From: Deinococcus ficus
Lineage (GTDB): Bacteria; Deinococcota; Deinococci; Deinococcales; Deinococcaceae
Assembly: GCF_003444775.1 (NCBI RefSeq)
Contig: NZ_CP021082.1
Coordinates: forward strand, 434,001-498,000
Direction of reading: 5' to 3'
DNA length: 64,000 nucleotides
In this document: one piece after another, positions 18,622 through 27,251 of the stretch
Numbering within the stretch: position 1 is the first letter of the stretch
Layout of the letters: every line of letters starts with the position of its first letter
The notes under the pieces: model-generated
Databases searched by the model: none
Told to the model about the DNA's origin: nothing
The model's input: the letters and a program-made list of their open reading frames with translations, nothing else
Translations under genes and position numbers: made by a program

Positions 18622-19784
18622 TGACGGCAGGTGCGCGGGGCCAGCGTTCCCTGGTGTGGACGCTGGCCCTGCTCAACACCGTGGCCTACGGCGCCCTGTA
18701 CTACGCCCAGCCGCTCCTGGCCGTCACGTTTGAACGCACGCACGGCTGGACGCGCACACAGACGTCCCTGGCCTTCACGCTGGCCCTGCTCGTGACCGCC
18801 TTCGCGGCGCCGGTCGTCGGCCGTCGGCTGGACCTCCGGGGTGGCCGGGGTCCGCTGTCACTCGGGGCGGGGCTGGGTGCGGCGGCCCTGTTCACGCTGG
18901 CCTGGTCAAGCAGCGTGATCACCTTCACCCTGGCGTGGCTGCTGGCCGGCCTGGCCATGGCCCTCACCTTCTACGAGGCGACCTTCACCGTGCTGGGGCA
19001 GCAGGTGTGGGGCTCCGCCCGCACGCAGGCCACCTTGACCATCACGCTGCTGGCCGGTCTGGCGAGCACGATTTTCGTGCCGCTGACAACCGCGCTCCTG
19101 GAGGGCCCCGGACTGAGGCCCACCCTGCTCCTGCTGGGCAGCCTGATGGGAGGCTGCGCCGCGCTCCTGTGGCGTTATGTGCCGCCGCGCGCACCGCAGG
19201 GGTCGGCGTACCCGCTGAGTCCCTTCACGGCAGACGGCACCTTTCGTGTCCTGACCCTGGTGTTCACGCTCACGCGCATCGTGATGGTGGGTGTGGGGAT
19301 GCAACTGGTGCCGCTGCTGCTGTGGGCCGGGTACCCTCCGGCCGTGGCCGCCGGCTACGCCGGCCTGCTGGGGCTCAGTTCGTTGCCGGGGCGGGCGCTG
19401 TGCGTGCCCCTGCTCGCCTGGCTCGGGACGCGGGCGGTCTCGTTGTGGGTGGTGGGGCTGCTCGCGCTGGGCACCGCCCTGCTGCTGGTCTCGCGCGGCC
19501 CGGGGGTGGTGGCCGCGGCCCTCACCGTGCTGGGCATGACCAACGGCGCGCTGACGCTGATTCGGGCAGAACTGCTGGTGCGGCATTACCCTCCTGAGGT
19601 GTTCGGCACGGTGAACGGGCGGTTGTCCCGCGTGGTGAATCTCGCTCAGGCCGCGACACCGCTGGCGGCCGGGTGGGTGTTCATGGCCGCCGGGGCCAAC
19701 TACGTCCCTTCCCTCGCCGTGATGACGGGGCTGGGCGCCTGGGCATTTCTGACGTTGTGGTCCGGATTGCGTCGGACACATTGA
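18621..19784 (+). CDS. MFS transporter in the arsenic island
   Basis: 387 residues with about 12 hydrophobic segments. MFS features include the loop VVGRRLDLRGGRGPLS (motif A-like) after TM2 and the N-terminal YYAQPLLAVTF. It overlaps the ArsN2-DUF6428 stop by one base and precedes arsR, so it is probably the exporter of the product of that pathway. It does not look like ArsJ. The exported compound is unknown; assignment to arsenic handling is from context only. Confidence 0.78.
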   Translation: MTAGARGQRSLVWTLALLNTVAYGALYYAQPLLAVTFERTHGWTRTQTSLAFTLALLVTAFAAPVVGRRLDLRGGRGPLSLGAGLGAAALFTLAWSSSVITFTLAWLLAGLAMALTFYEATFTVLGQQVWGSARTQATLTITLLAGLASTIFVPLTTALLEGPGLRPTLLLLGSLMGGCAALLWRYVPPRAPQGSAYPLSPFTADGTFRVLTLVFTLTRIVMVGVGMQLVPLLLWAGYPPAVAAGYAGLLGLSSLPGRALCVPLLAWLGTRAVSLWVVGLLALGTALLLVSRGPGVVAAALTVLGMTNGALTLIRAELLVRHYPPEVFGTVNGRLSRVVNLAQAATPLAAGWVFMAAGANYVPSLAVMTGLGAWAFLTLWSGLRRTH

Positions 19785-19809
19785 CCTTCTTCGATCTGAG
19801 CGGCAAGAT
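19781..19809 (+). promoter_or_regulatory. Leaderless arsR promoter
   Basis: TTGACC (19781-19786), a 17-bp spacer and CAAGAT (19804-19809) end 6 nt before the arsR ATG at 19816. It lies within the last codons of the MFS gene, giving arsR its own promoter. Confidence 0.6.
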
Positions 19810-19815
19810 GGGCGC

Positions 19816-20160
19816 ATGGACCTCGAGACCAGCGCCGCCATCTTCAAGGCCCTGGGAGACCCCCAGCGCCTGCGGGTGCTGCACCTCCTCGCCCACCCGC
19901 CCGTGAATGCCTGCGCGGCGCCCGGCAGCGTCTGCGCCTGCGACATCACCACCCACCTGGGCCTGTCCCAGCCCACGGTCAGCCATCACATGCGCCTGCT
20001 CGTCCAGGCGGGTCTGGTCAATGCCACGCGACGCGGGAAATGGACGGTCTACACCCTCCACGCCCCTGTGTTTGAGGCGGCTGAGGCTGTCCTGAGCACC
20101 CTCCGGATCACCGCTTCACCGGCACCCGATCACCGGCCTGCAGTCGCGCCCGCCCCGTGA
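19816..20160 (+). CDS. arsR: ArsR-family metalloregulator
   Basis: 114 residues with an ArsR/SmtB winged helix: FKALGDPQRLRVLHLLA at the N-terminus, recognition helix LSQPTVSHHMRLLVQAGLV and wing RRGKWTVYTL. A Cys cluster, CAAPGSVCAC, precedes the HTH, close to the CxC site by which ArsR binds As(III). It probably represses the arsCB promoter at 16685-16718 and perhaps its own. The leaderless promoter supports the chosen ATG. Confidence 0.88.
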   Translation: MDLETSAAIFKALGDPQRLRVLHLLAHPPVNACAAPGSVCACDITTHLGLSQPTVSHHMRLLVQAGLVNATRRGKWTVYTLHAPVFEAAEAVLSTLRITASPAPDHRPAVAPAP

Positions 20161-20178
20161 GGGACGCCGAGGGCATCC

Positions 20179-21378
20179 TTACAGATTCTTCCCGCACGAC
20201 CAGTCGTTCGCATACGCCCAGTGCAGGTCGATCTGCGCGGTCGTTTTGTGCTTGAGGAAGGTCGTGCGTTCCGGAGTGGGATTGGTGAACGGCCCCCCCG
20301 TGAACGTGAGCACGCCCGACTGGGCGTTGTAGCGGTACGTGCCAGCCTTTCCCATGTACGAGTACGTGCCGTTCGCCTTCAGGCTCAGGGTGCCTCTGGG
20401 CACGTCGTTGCGCGCGCCGTTCAGGCCGGGGCGCTCGAGCCAGCACGAGTAGTCGCCGGGCACCAGCGGCCCCCCGGGTCTGGTGGCCGGGGCCGGGGCG
20501 GGGGGCGCGGCGGCCTTCGGCGGCTGGTACGTGCTCAGGAATGCCGTCAGGGTGCTCAGCGGCGCCGCGTATGGCCCGCGCCTCAGGGCGCCCAGGCTCC
20601 TGTCGAGCGCGGCGCGTTGACCCAGTTGCGCCGCCACGAATCCGTCGAGCAGGTCGAGGAACGCCGCGTCCACGGCCCGGGCGCCAGTCTTCGGCAGGGC
20701 CGCGCGGGCGGCGCTCAGCTGGACTCGCGCACCCTCAGCGTTGGTGCTGCGCAGCGAGTACAGGATCTGCTCGACGTGCCAGTTCGCGCTGAACATCGTG
20801 GTGGCCGGCTGCGTGGCCTTCCAGAGGCGCTGCGCTTCGTTCAGCGCGGCCGTCATGCTGGTCACGCGGGCCGCCGCCGGCAGGCGCAGGGCCGCCCCGC
20901 CTGAGGCGGGCACCGCAGGGTTGACCGGCGCCGGAGGCGAGGTGGGCGTGCGGGGCGCCGCGGCTGCGGCCGGTGCCGTGATCACCGCGCGGAAGTCCCG
21001 CAGGCCCGGGGTCAGCCGCTCGGCACGGGCCAGGGCCTCTGCCGCGGCGCTGGCCTGGCCCTGCCCGGCCAGCGCGAGGGCGGTGAAGAGGTGCACGAAC
21101 GGATCGGCAGCTCCCTTCTCCCCGATCAAGCCCAGGGGTGTCATGGCCTCCGTGTACTTGCCTTCCTTCAGCCAGCCCAGCGCGTACCCCAGGTCACTCC
21201 CGACACTCAGGAACGACCGGTCGGGGTTTGTGGCCAGCCAGCGGCGTTCCGCGTCGAGAATCGCGGCGCGCAGCGCCTCACCCGAGCGGGCGTCGCGCGC
21301 CGTGGTCTGGGCCGCGGCCAGCGGGGGCGCGGCGAGCATCGGCGCGGTCAGGGAGAGCAGCACGAGCAGGGATCTCAC
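20179..21378 (-). CDS. Secreted TPR-like protein, unknown
   Basis: 399 residues from a GTG at 21378 preceded by GGAGGACC; the start gives a signal peptide (VRSLLVLLSLTAPMLAAPPL). Helical repeats (EGKYTEAMTPLGLIG, FVHLFTALALAGQGQ) look TPR-like. Pro/Ala linkers lead to a C-terminal beta domain, GDYSCWLERPG ... GTLSLKANGTYSYM ... VLTFTGGPF, similar in style to the modules of the protein at 6607-7989. Possibly a surface or periplasmic binding protein. Confidence 0.6.
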   Translation of the reverse strand: MRSLLVLLSLTAPMLAAPPLAAAQTTARDARSGEALRAAILDAERRWLATNPDRSFLSVGSDLGYALGWLKEGKYTEAMTPLGLIGEKGAADPFVHLFTALALAGQGQASAAAEALARAERLTPGLRDFRAVITAPAAAAAPRTPTSPPAPVNPAVPASGGAALRLPAAARVTSMTAALNEAQRLWKATQPATTMFSANWHVEQILYSLRSTNAEGARVQLSAARAALPKTGARAVDAAFLDLLDGFVAAQLGQRAALDRSLGALRRGPYAAPLSTLTAFLSTYQPPKAAAPPAPAPATRPGGPLVPGDYSCWLERPGLNGARNDVPRGTLSLKANGTYSYMGKAGTYRYNAQSGVLTFTGGPFTNPTPERTTFLKHKTTAQIDLHWAYANDWSCGKNL

Positions 21379-21491
21379 AAGGGGTCCTCCAGGCAGTGAA
21401 ACGGGGCAGGTCAGGCGGGGTGTCCTGGAGTGTAGCCCCGGAGGCGGCACCTGCGGCCCGGTCCGGGCACGCCCGGTGGTATCAATGAACC

Positions 21492-23525
21492 ATGCACAGA
21501 CTGGTTCCGGCGACGATCCTGGCGCTCTGCACGACCGGCGGGGCGGCGTCCTACACGCTGCCGGTCAACCTGGGCAGCGTCAGCAACCCGGGCATTCTGC
21601 AGGCCGACAAGGCGCTGGAGCGGCCCGGCCTGAACGCCGCGCAGCGCGCCGCCCTGAGCCGCAACGGGTTCGTGATCACGCCCGCCACCTGGCGGCAGTT
21701 CGACGCGGCGTACGAGGCGTACCGCTACGCCGACCAGCCGGTGTTCGTCACGACCGACAGCATGCTGCACATGTACCACCTGGTGTTCGACAAACTGCTC
21801 CGTGACCTGGAACGCGAGTCGCTCGCGCCGGCCCTGCGGCGGATGACCGCGCTGCTGATGGCGGACGCCGTGAAGCTTCACACCAACCTCAAAGGCCATC
21901 CGCTGGAACGGGACGCCCTCACAACCCTGGCGTACCTCGCGGTCGCGCAGAAGCTCATCGACCCGGCCGCCCGGGTGCCCGCCGCCGTGCAGGCCCCGGT
22001 CGCCGCGGAGCTCCGCAGCATCGACGCGCACGCCGGTCTGGGCCCGTCGAGCGTGTTCAGCACCAGCCAGATGACCGAGGACTACTCCCAGTACGTGCCC
22101 CGCGGACATTACACCCGCAGCGACCTCTTCAAACGGTACTTCCGCAGCATGATGTGGCTGGGCCGCGTGAACCTGCGCGTGCAGAACGCCGGGGAGACCC
22201 GCACCGCGGCGCTGCTCACGCACCTGATCACGAACAACGCCGAGGTGCGCACGCTCTGGGCGCGGCTGTACGACCCGACCGCGCTGCTGGTGGGCCGCAG
22301 CGACGACCTCGACTACCGCCATTACGCCGCCGCACTCACCCAGGCGACGGGCGGGCAGATCCGCCGGCTCGCCGAGCCGGTCACCCTGCAGGCCCTGCAG
22401 GCAGCCCTGGCCAAACTGCCCCCGCCGCAGGTGAACAGCGTGTTCGTGCAGGCCCGGCCCGGCGAGGGCCGTGACGTCCGCGACCGCGAGACCCTGGGGT
22501 TCCGCATGATGGGCCAGCGGTTCACGCTGGACGGCGCGGCCCTGCAGCGCCTGGTGTACCGCGAGGTGGGCACCGACGGCCAGCCGCGGCTGTTCCCGCG
22601 GGGCCTGGACCTGCTGGCCGGACTGGGCAGCGACGCCGCCCTGAACATCCTGCGCGCCCAGGGGGAGACGCGGTACGTGAACTACGACGCGCAGATGAAA
22701 CTGGTCCGCGCCGCCTTCGCCGCCCTCAAGCCCGCCGACTGGAACACCAGCGTGTACAGCGGCTGGATCTACACCCTGCAGGGCCTCGCCAAACCCGACC
22801 CGCGCGACGACCGCTACCCCGCCTTCATGCGCACGCCCGCCTGGACCCGCAAGGAACTCCTCACGGCCCTGGGCTCCTGGACGGAACTGAAGCACGACAC
22901 GCTGCTGTACGCCAAGCAGGTCATGGCCGAGATGGGCGCCGGCGGCGACCCCCCGAAGTACCCGCGCGCGTACGTGGAACCGAACCCGGCCGTGTGGTCC
23001 AGGCTGACGAACCTGGAGCGCCTGACCCGCCGCGTTCTGACCGAGCAGCGGCTGCTGACCGAGGGCACCGCGTACCGACTGGACGAACTGCGCGACATGC
23101 TGGCCCTGCTCAGCAAGGCGACCGGCGCGCAGCTGTCAGGCAAGCTGCTCTCCCGCGACGAGAACGACCGGCTGCACTTCTACGGCGGCTGGCTGGAGCA
23201 GATGAAGATGTCCAGCGCCGACGCTGACGGCCCGGAAGGCGGCAGCCCCGAATTCGACGAGAACGCCATGGCGGCTGTCGTGGCCGACGTCGCCACGGCC
23301 GAGAACACCGCACTGCAGGAAGGCACCGGGTTCATTCACGACCTGTACGCGGTGGTGCCGGACTGGAACGGCCGGCTTCAGGTCGCGCACGGCGGGGTGT
23401 ACAGCCAGTACGAGTTCACGGTCCCGAGCAGCGGCCGCCTGACCGACGAGGCGTGGCGCGCGCAGCTCAGCCGCAATCAGTTGCCGCCCGCGCACCCCTG
23501 GCTCGACGGCATCGTGGTGAAGTGA
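21492..23525 (+). CDS. DUF3160 domain secreted protein
   Basis: 677 residues with a signal peptide (MHRLVPATILALCTTGGAAS). DUF3160 signatures run through the chain: ITPATWRQFDAAYEAYRYAD, VFVTTDSMLHMYHLVFDKLL, FRMMGQRFTLDG, and the C-terminal GFIHDLYAVVPDW with VYSQYEFTVP. The family is exported and its activity is unknown. It is the first gene of a coupled three-gene operon (GTGA overlaps at 23522 and 24400). Confidence 0.85.
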   Translation: MHRLVPATILALCTTGGAASYTLPVNLGSVSNPGILQADKALERPGLNAAQRAALSRNGFVITPATWRQFDAAYEAYRYADQPVFVTTDSMLHMYHLVFDKLLRDLERESLAPALRRMTALLMADAVKLHTNLKGHPLERDALTTLAYLAVAQKLIDPAARVPAAVQAPVAAELRSIDAHAGLGPSSVFSTSQMTEDYSQYVPRGHYTRSDLFKRYFRSMMWLGRVNLRVQNAGETRTAALLTHLITNNAEVRTLWARLYDPTALLVGRSDDLDYRHYAAALTQATGGQIRRLAEPVTLQALQAALAKLPPPQVNSVFVQARPGEGRDVRDRETLGFRMMGQRFTLDGAALQRLVYREVGTDGQPRLFPRGLDLLAGLGSDAALNILRAQGETRYVNYDAQMKLVRAAFAALKPADWNTSVYSGWIYTLQGLAKPDPRDDRYPAFMRTPAWTRKELLTALGSWTELKHDTLLYAKQVMAEMGAGGDPPKYPRAYVEPNPAVWSRLTNLERLTRRVLTEQRLLTEGTAYRLDELRDMLALLSKATGAQLSGKLLSRDENDRLHFYGGWLEQMKMSSADADGPEGGSPEFDENAMAAVVADVATAENTALQEGTGFIHDLYAVVPDWNGRLQVAHGGVYSQYEFTVPSSGRLTDEAWRAQLSRNQLPPAHPWLDGIVVK

Positions 23526-24403
23526 GGGCCCGCGTTCTGGTCGCCGGACTGCTGCTTGTGGGCCTGACCTCCGGCGGCCGGGACACGCCGGTGCTCACGT
23601 TCGCCCTGGCCGGGGACCTCAACCTGGCCCGCGGCGCGCAGCAGGTGCACGGTCCGGCCTGGGCCGGCGCGTTCACCGAGGTGCAGGCGGCCCTGCGGGG
23701 CGACGTGGTGCTCGCCAACCTCGAGTCGCCCCTGACCGGCCAGCCCAGGCTGACCGGCGGCATCGACCTGCGGGCCTCGCCTGCAGCGGTCCGTGCGCTG
23801 ACGCCGTTCACGCACCTGAGCGTGGAGAACAACCACGCGCTGGACGGCGGCCCCGCGGGCCAGGCAGAGAACCGCCGGCTCCTGCGCGAGCAGGGCGTCA
23901 CCCCGGTCACCCGCGCGCCCCTGTACCGGTCGGTCCGCGGCGTGCGGGTGGCGCTGCTGGCGTACCTGGACGACGGGTCACCGCTTCCTCTGGCGCAGGT
24001 GCGGGCCGCCCGGCGGGAGGCGCCGGTGGTCGTCGTGATGCCGCACTGGGGCGCGGAGTACGGGTCCACGACCGCCCGGCAGCGCCAGCAGGCACGGCTG
24101 CTTGTTCAGGCGGGGGCCACCCTGATCGTCGGAAGTGGCCCGCACGTCCTGCAGGGCAGCGAACGCCTCGGGCCGGCACTGGTGCTGTACAGCCTGGGCA
24201 ACCTGCTGTTCGACCAGCCGTACCCGGACGCCTGGCTGGGCGCGGTGGTGCGCGTGCAGGTGCAGGGCCAACAGGTGCAGGCCTGCGCCGTGCCGACCCT
24301 GACGCGGGCCGGGCGGGTGCAGTACGCGCGCGGCCCGGAGGTCGGCCGGGCATTGGCGCGCCTGGGGATGCCGGCCTGCCCGGCCGGGAGGGCTGCGTCG
24401 TGA
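23522..24403 (+). CDS. CapA-like (PGA_cap) metallophosphatase-fold protein
   Basis: 293 residues from a GTG overlapping the upstream stop. The N-terminus is a signal peptide or anchor (VLVAGLLLVGLTSGG). Family motifs are FALAGDLNLARG, LANLESPLTG, SVENNHALDGG, VVVMPHWGAEY and IVGSGPHVLQGSE with YSLGNLLFDQ, matching CapA/PgsA proteins tied to poly-gamma-glutamate or capsule export. It is shorter than many members. It probably acts on an envelope polymer together with the DUF3160 protein. Confidence 0.85.
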   Translation: MRARVLVAGLLLVGLTSGGRDTPVLTFALAGDLNLARGAQQVHGPAWAGAFTEVQAALRGDVVLANLESPLTGQPRLTGGIDLRASPAAVRALTPFTHLSVENNHALDGGPAGQAENRRLLREQGVTPVTRAPLYRSVRGVRVALLAYLDDGSPLPLAQVRAARREAPVVVVMPHWGAEYGSTTARQRQQARLLVQAGATLIVGSGPHVLQGSERLGPALVLYSLGNLLFDQPYPDAWLGAVVRVQVQGQQVQACAVPTLTRAGRVQYARGPEVGRALARLGMPACPAGRAAS

Positions 24404-24963
24404 GCCGTTCTCGTCGCTGGATGTCTACCGGAACGGCCATGGGCGCCGTGCTGCTGATGGGAGGCGCCCTGGCCGGCGGTGGGAGCCGCGAGGCCAACGC
24501 TGGTCCATGCCGGACCCTGAAGCTGCCCACCGGGTGGGACGTGCGGTCCAGCGCGTACGCGGACGTCACCGGGGACGGCGCGCCGGAATGCGTGCTGAGC
24601 GTCTGGCGCCCCTGGGCCGACTGGCCGATCGCCCGGTGGTCCTCCCGCCCATCGCCGATCGTCCTCAACCGGGACAGCCGGGGCGACAGCGCCCACATCG
24701 CCGTGCTCAGGCCCATGCCCGGCGGCGCCTACCGCAACGTCTGGGTGGGCAGCGCCCTGTTCCAGCCGGTCACGGCCCTGACTGTGCTTCCGGACGGCAC
24801 GCTCGCCACGCTGGAAACCACCTACGCCCGCGGCCGGCAGTCGTCCAGCGTCGCCCTGAGCCTCTGGCGCTGGACGGGCTTCGGGTTCGGCCTCGTCGAG
24901 CGCCAGGCGGTGCGGGCCACCACCCTGCAGGTCGGCGGAGACGGGGTGCTGATGGCCCGCTGA
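24400..24963 (+). CDS. Secreted protein with FG-GAP/VCBS-like features
   Basis: 187 residues, GTG start overlapping the capA-like stop (GTGA). The signal peptide is MGAVLLMGGALAGGGSREA. The line SAYADVTGDGAPECVLSVW resembles an FG-GAP/VCBS repeat (DxTGDGxPE). No enzyme motif. It is the last gene of the DUF3160-CapA operon. Confidence 0.65.
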   Translation: MSRSRRWMSTGTAMGAVLLMGGALAGGGSREANAGPCRTLKLPTGWDVRSSAYADVTGDGAPECVLSVWRPWADWPIARWSSRPSPIVLNRDSRGDSAHIAVLRPMPGGAYRNVWVGSALFQPVTALTVLPDGTLATLETTYARGRQSSSVALSLWRWTGFGFGLVERQAVRATTLQVGGDGVLMAR

Positions 24964-25074
24964 GCCGCGGCAGGCTGGACCGCCGGGGTTCCGTCGTCGT
25001 CAGTTTTGCCCAACGTCCCTTCACGCGGGCATTCATCAGCCGTCAACGGGCGGGGGCCTAAACTGCCCTCATCA

Positions 25075-27243
25075 ATGTCATCCCCTCCTGCCCCCACGCC
25101 CGCGCCGCCGGATCTGCTCGTGCTCATCACGGGGCGGGCGGGGCTCAGGGCCCTGGGTGAGGCGCTGGCCGGGCTTCAGGAGGCGCGGCCAGCCAAGTTG
25201 ATCGTCGCGCCGGACGGCCTGAACGCGGAGGTCCTGCAAGAGGCGCTGGGCCTGGAGTTTTGCTGGGCCACGCCCGGAACGGTACTGCGTCCCGGCCTCC
25301 TGTATGTCGCTCGGCTGGATGTGACGGTCGAGTTCCAGGCTGACCGGCTGACGGCCACCCCGCTGCCCGCGCCGGACACGGCCGCCCCGCTCGACGCCCT
25401 TCTCCGGTCGGTGGCGGCGGCCGTGGGTTCCCGCAGCCTGACGGTGATCCTGAGCCCGGCGGACGTGGCGGGGGGCGCCGGCGTACAGGCGCTCAGCGCC
25501 GCTGGCAGCACCGTCCTGCACATCACGCCCGGTGCCGGGCTGGGTCACACCCTGAGCCTGCTCATCCGGCCTGCGCCGCACGGCCGGACGGCAGCGGACG
25601 AGGTCACCGCGCAGGCGGCCGCGGTGCTGGAGCGGATGGGGGATGCGCACTGCCTGCTGGACGGTGCGTTCGTGATCCGGAGCGTGAACGCGGCGGCCGA
25701 GCGGCTGCTCGGCATGTCCCGGAATCACCTGATTGGCCGGTCGCACTGGGAGGCCTTCCCCGCCTCCGTGGACGCGCCCATCGGGCAGGCATTGCGCCGA
25801 GTGGTGCAGCAGGGCGACGAGCAGCACCTCACGCACCACTACACCGGGGAGGGGTACGACCTGCACCTGGAGGTGGACGCCTACCCCACGGGCGAAGGCG
25901 GCATCTCCATGTTCTGGCGGGACGTGACCGCACGCGTGCGGTCGGAAGCGGCCCTGCGGGACAGCGAGGGGAAGTACCGGGCGCTGTTCACGGAGATGGA
26001 CGAGGCGTACGCGGTGGTGGAGGTGCTGGCGGACGACACGGGCCGGTGGGTGGATTTTCTTTTCCTGGACGCGAACCCGGTGTTCATGCGGCACACGGGG
26101 ATGCCGTACCCGGTGGGGCGCACGGCGAGGGAGCTGCTGGGGACACCGAACCCGCGGTGGGCGGAGCTGTACGGGCAGGTAGCGGAGACGGGGGTGGCGC
26201 TGCGGGTGGAGGAGGGAGAGGTGACGCTGGGGCGGGTGTTCGACCTGAACATCTTCCGGCTGGGGGGGGCGGGCAGCCGGCGGGTGGCGGTGCTGTTCAC
26301 CGACATCACCGAGCGCAAGCTCCGGGAGGCGCATCAGGCCTTCCTGCTGGACCTCACGGAGGCGCTCAGTGTGCTCTCGGACGAGGCGGACATCGTTCAG
26401 ACAGCCGGAGCACGGCTGGTCGAGCACCTGCACCTGAGCGGCTACCACTACGTGGACGTGGACGAACTCCGGGCGGAGGTCACGGTCCGTCACTTCTGGC
26501 ATGCGCTGGACGTGCCCGCCATTCTCGGGACCTATCCCATCGCGGGATTCATGTCACCGGACGGAGTGGCCCGGTTGCGCGCCGGTGAACCGAATGTCAT
26601 CAACGACGTGTTCAAGGACGTCCCGGACGATCTTGCGGGGCAGGGCCTGAAGGCAGGCGCGGCCGTGCACAAGATCCGGGCGTACGTGGCCGTTCCTCTC
26701 AGTCAGGACCACCGGTGGAACGCCTATTTCGCGGTGGCAGACAGTCAAGCGAGGCAGTGGACGCCCCCTGAGATCGAACTGATTCAGGACGTCGCCCGGC
26801 TGGTGTTCCCCCGCGTCCAGCGCGCCCGCGCTGAGACCGCGCTGCGGGAGAGCGAACACAAGTACCGTTCGCTGTTCGACACGATGACCGAGGGGTTCGC
26901 GGTGTGCGGCGTGATCCGCGACGACACCGGACAGGTGGTGGACCTGACCTACCTCGAACTCAACCAGGGGCTGGAGCAGCAGACCGGCCTGGACCGCGCC
27001 GCGCTGATGGGCCGGCGGTTCTCCGAGATGTTTCCCCAGTCGGATTTCAAGCGGTGGATGGCCATCTATCAGGAAGTGGCAGACACCGGTGAGCCGGTCT
27101 CGTTCGAGGAATACACCGACCTGCTGGACCGCTGGTATGCCGCGAACGTGTCCCTGCATGGCGGAGAAGAACTGACCATCTTCTACCGGGACATCACCGA
27201 GCAAAACAGCGCGAGCACCAGCGAGAATTTCTCCTGGAGCTGA
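25075..27243 (+). CDS. N-terminal part of a giant PAS/GAF sensor kinase (frameshifted)
   Basis: The ATG at 25075 follows a TAAACT -10-like box (25059-25064). Residues 1-185 form a degenerate CheB-methylesterase-like domain (SRSLTVILSPADVAGGAGVQ). PAS domains cover about 185-295 and 300-420 (FTEMDEAYAVVEVL), a GAF 425-590 and another PAS 595-715 (FDTMTEGFAVCGV). The frame then breaks: after DITEQ it runs off into NSASTS and stops at 27243. Adding one A to the AAAA run at 27202-27205 restores KQREHQREFLLELSDAL and joins it to the frame of the next entry. No stop occurs in that frame. Confidence 0.75.
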   Translation: MSSPPAPTPAPPDLLVLITGRAGLRALGEALAGLQEARPAKLIVAPDGLNAEVLQEALGLEFCWATPGTVLRPGLLYVARLDVTVEFQADRLTATPLPAPDTAAPLDALLRSVAAAVGSRSLTVILSPADVAGGAGVQALSAAGSTVLHITPGAGLGHTLSLLIRPAPHGRTAADEVTAQAAAVLERMGDAHCLLDGAFVIRSVNAAAERLLGMSRNHLIGRSHWEAFPASVDAPIGQALRRVVQQGDEQHLTHHYTGEGYDLHLEVDAYPTGEGGISMFWRDVTARVRSEAALRDSEGKYRALFTEMDEAYAVVEVLADDTGRWVDFLFLDANPVFMRHTGMPYPVGRTARELLGTPNPRWAELYGQVAETGVALRVEEGEVTLGRVFDLNIFRLGGAGSRRVAVLFTDITERKLREAHQAFLLDLTEALSVLSDEADIVQTAGARLVEHLHLSGYHYVDVDELRAEVTVRHFWHALDVPAILGTYPIAGFMSPDGVARLRAGEPNVINDVFKDVPDDLAGQGLKAGAAVHKIRAYVAVPLSQDHRWNAYFAVADSQARQWTPPEIELIQDVARLVFPRVQRARAETALRESEHKYRSLFDTMTEGFAVCGVIRDDTGQVVDLTYLELNQGLEQQTGLDRAALMGRRFSEMFPQSDFKRWMAIYQEVADTGEPVSFEEYTDLLDRWYAANVSLHGGEELTIFYRDITEQNSASTSENFSWS

Positions 27244-27251
27244 GCGATGCG

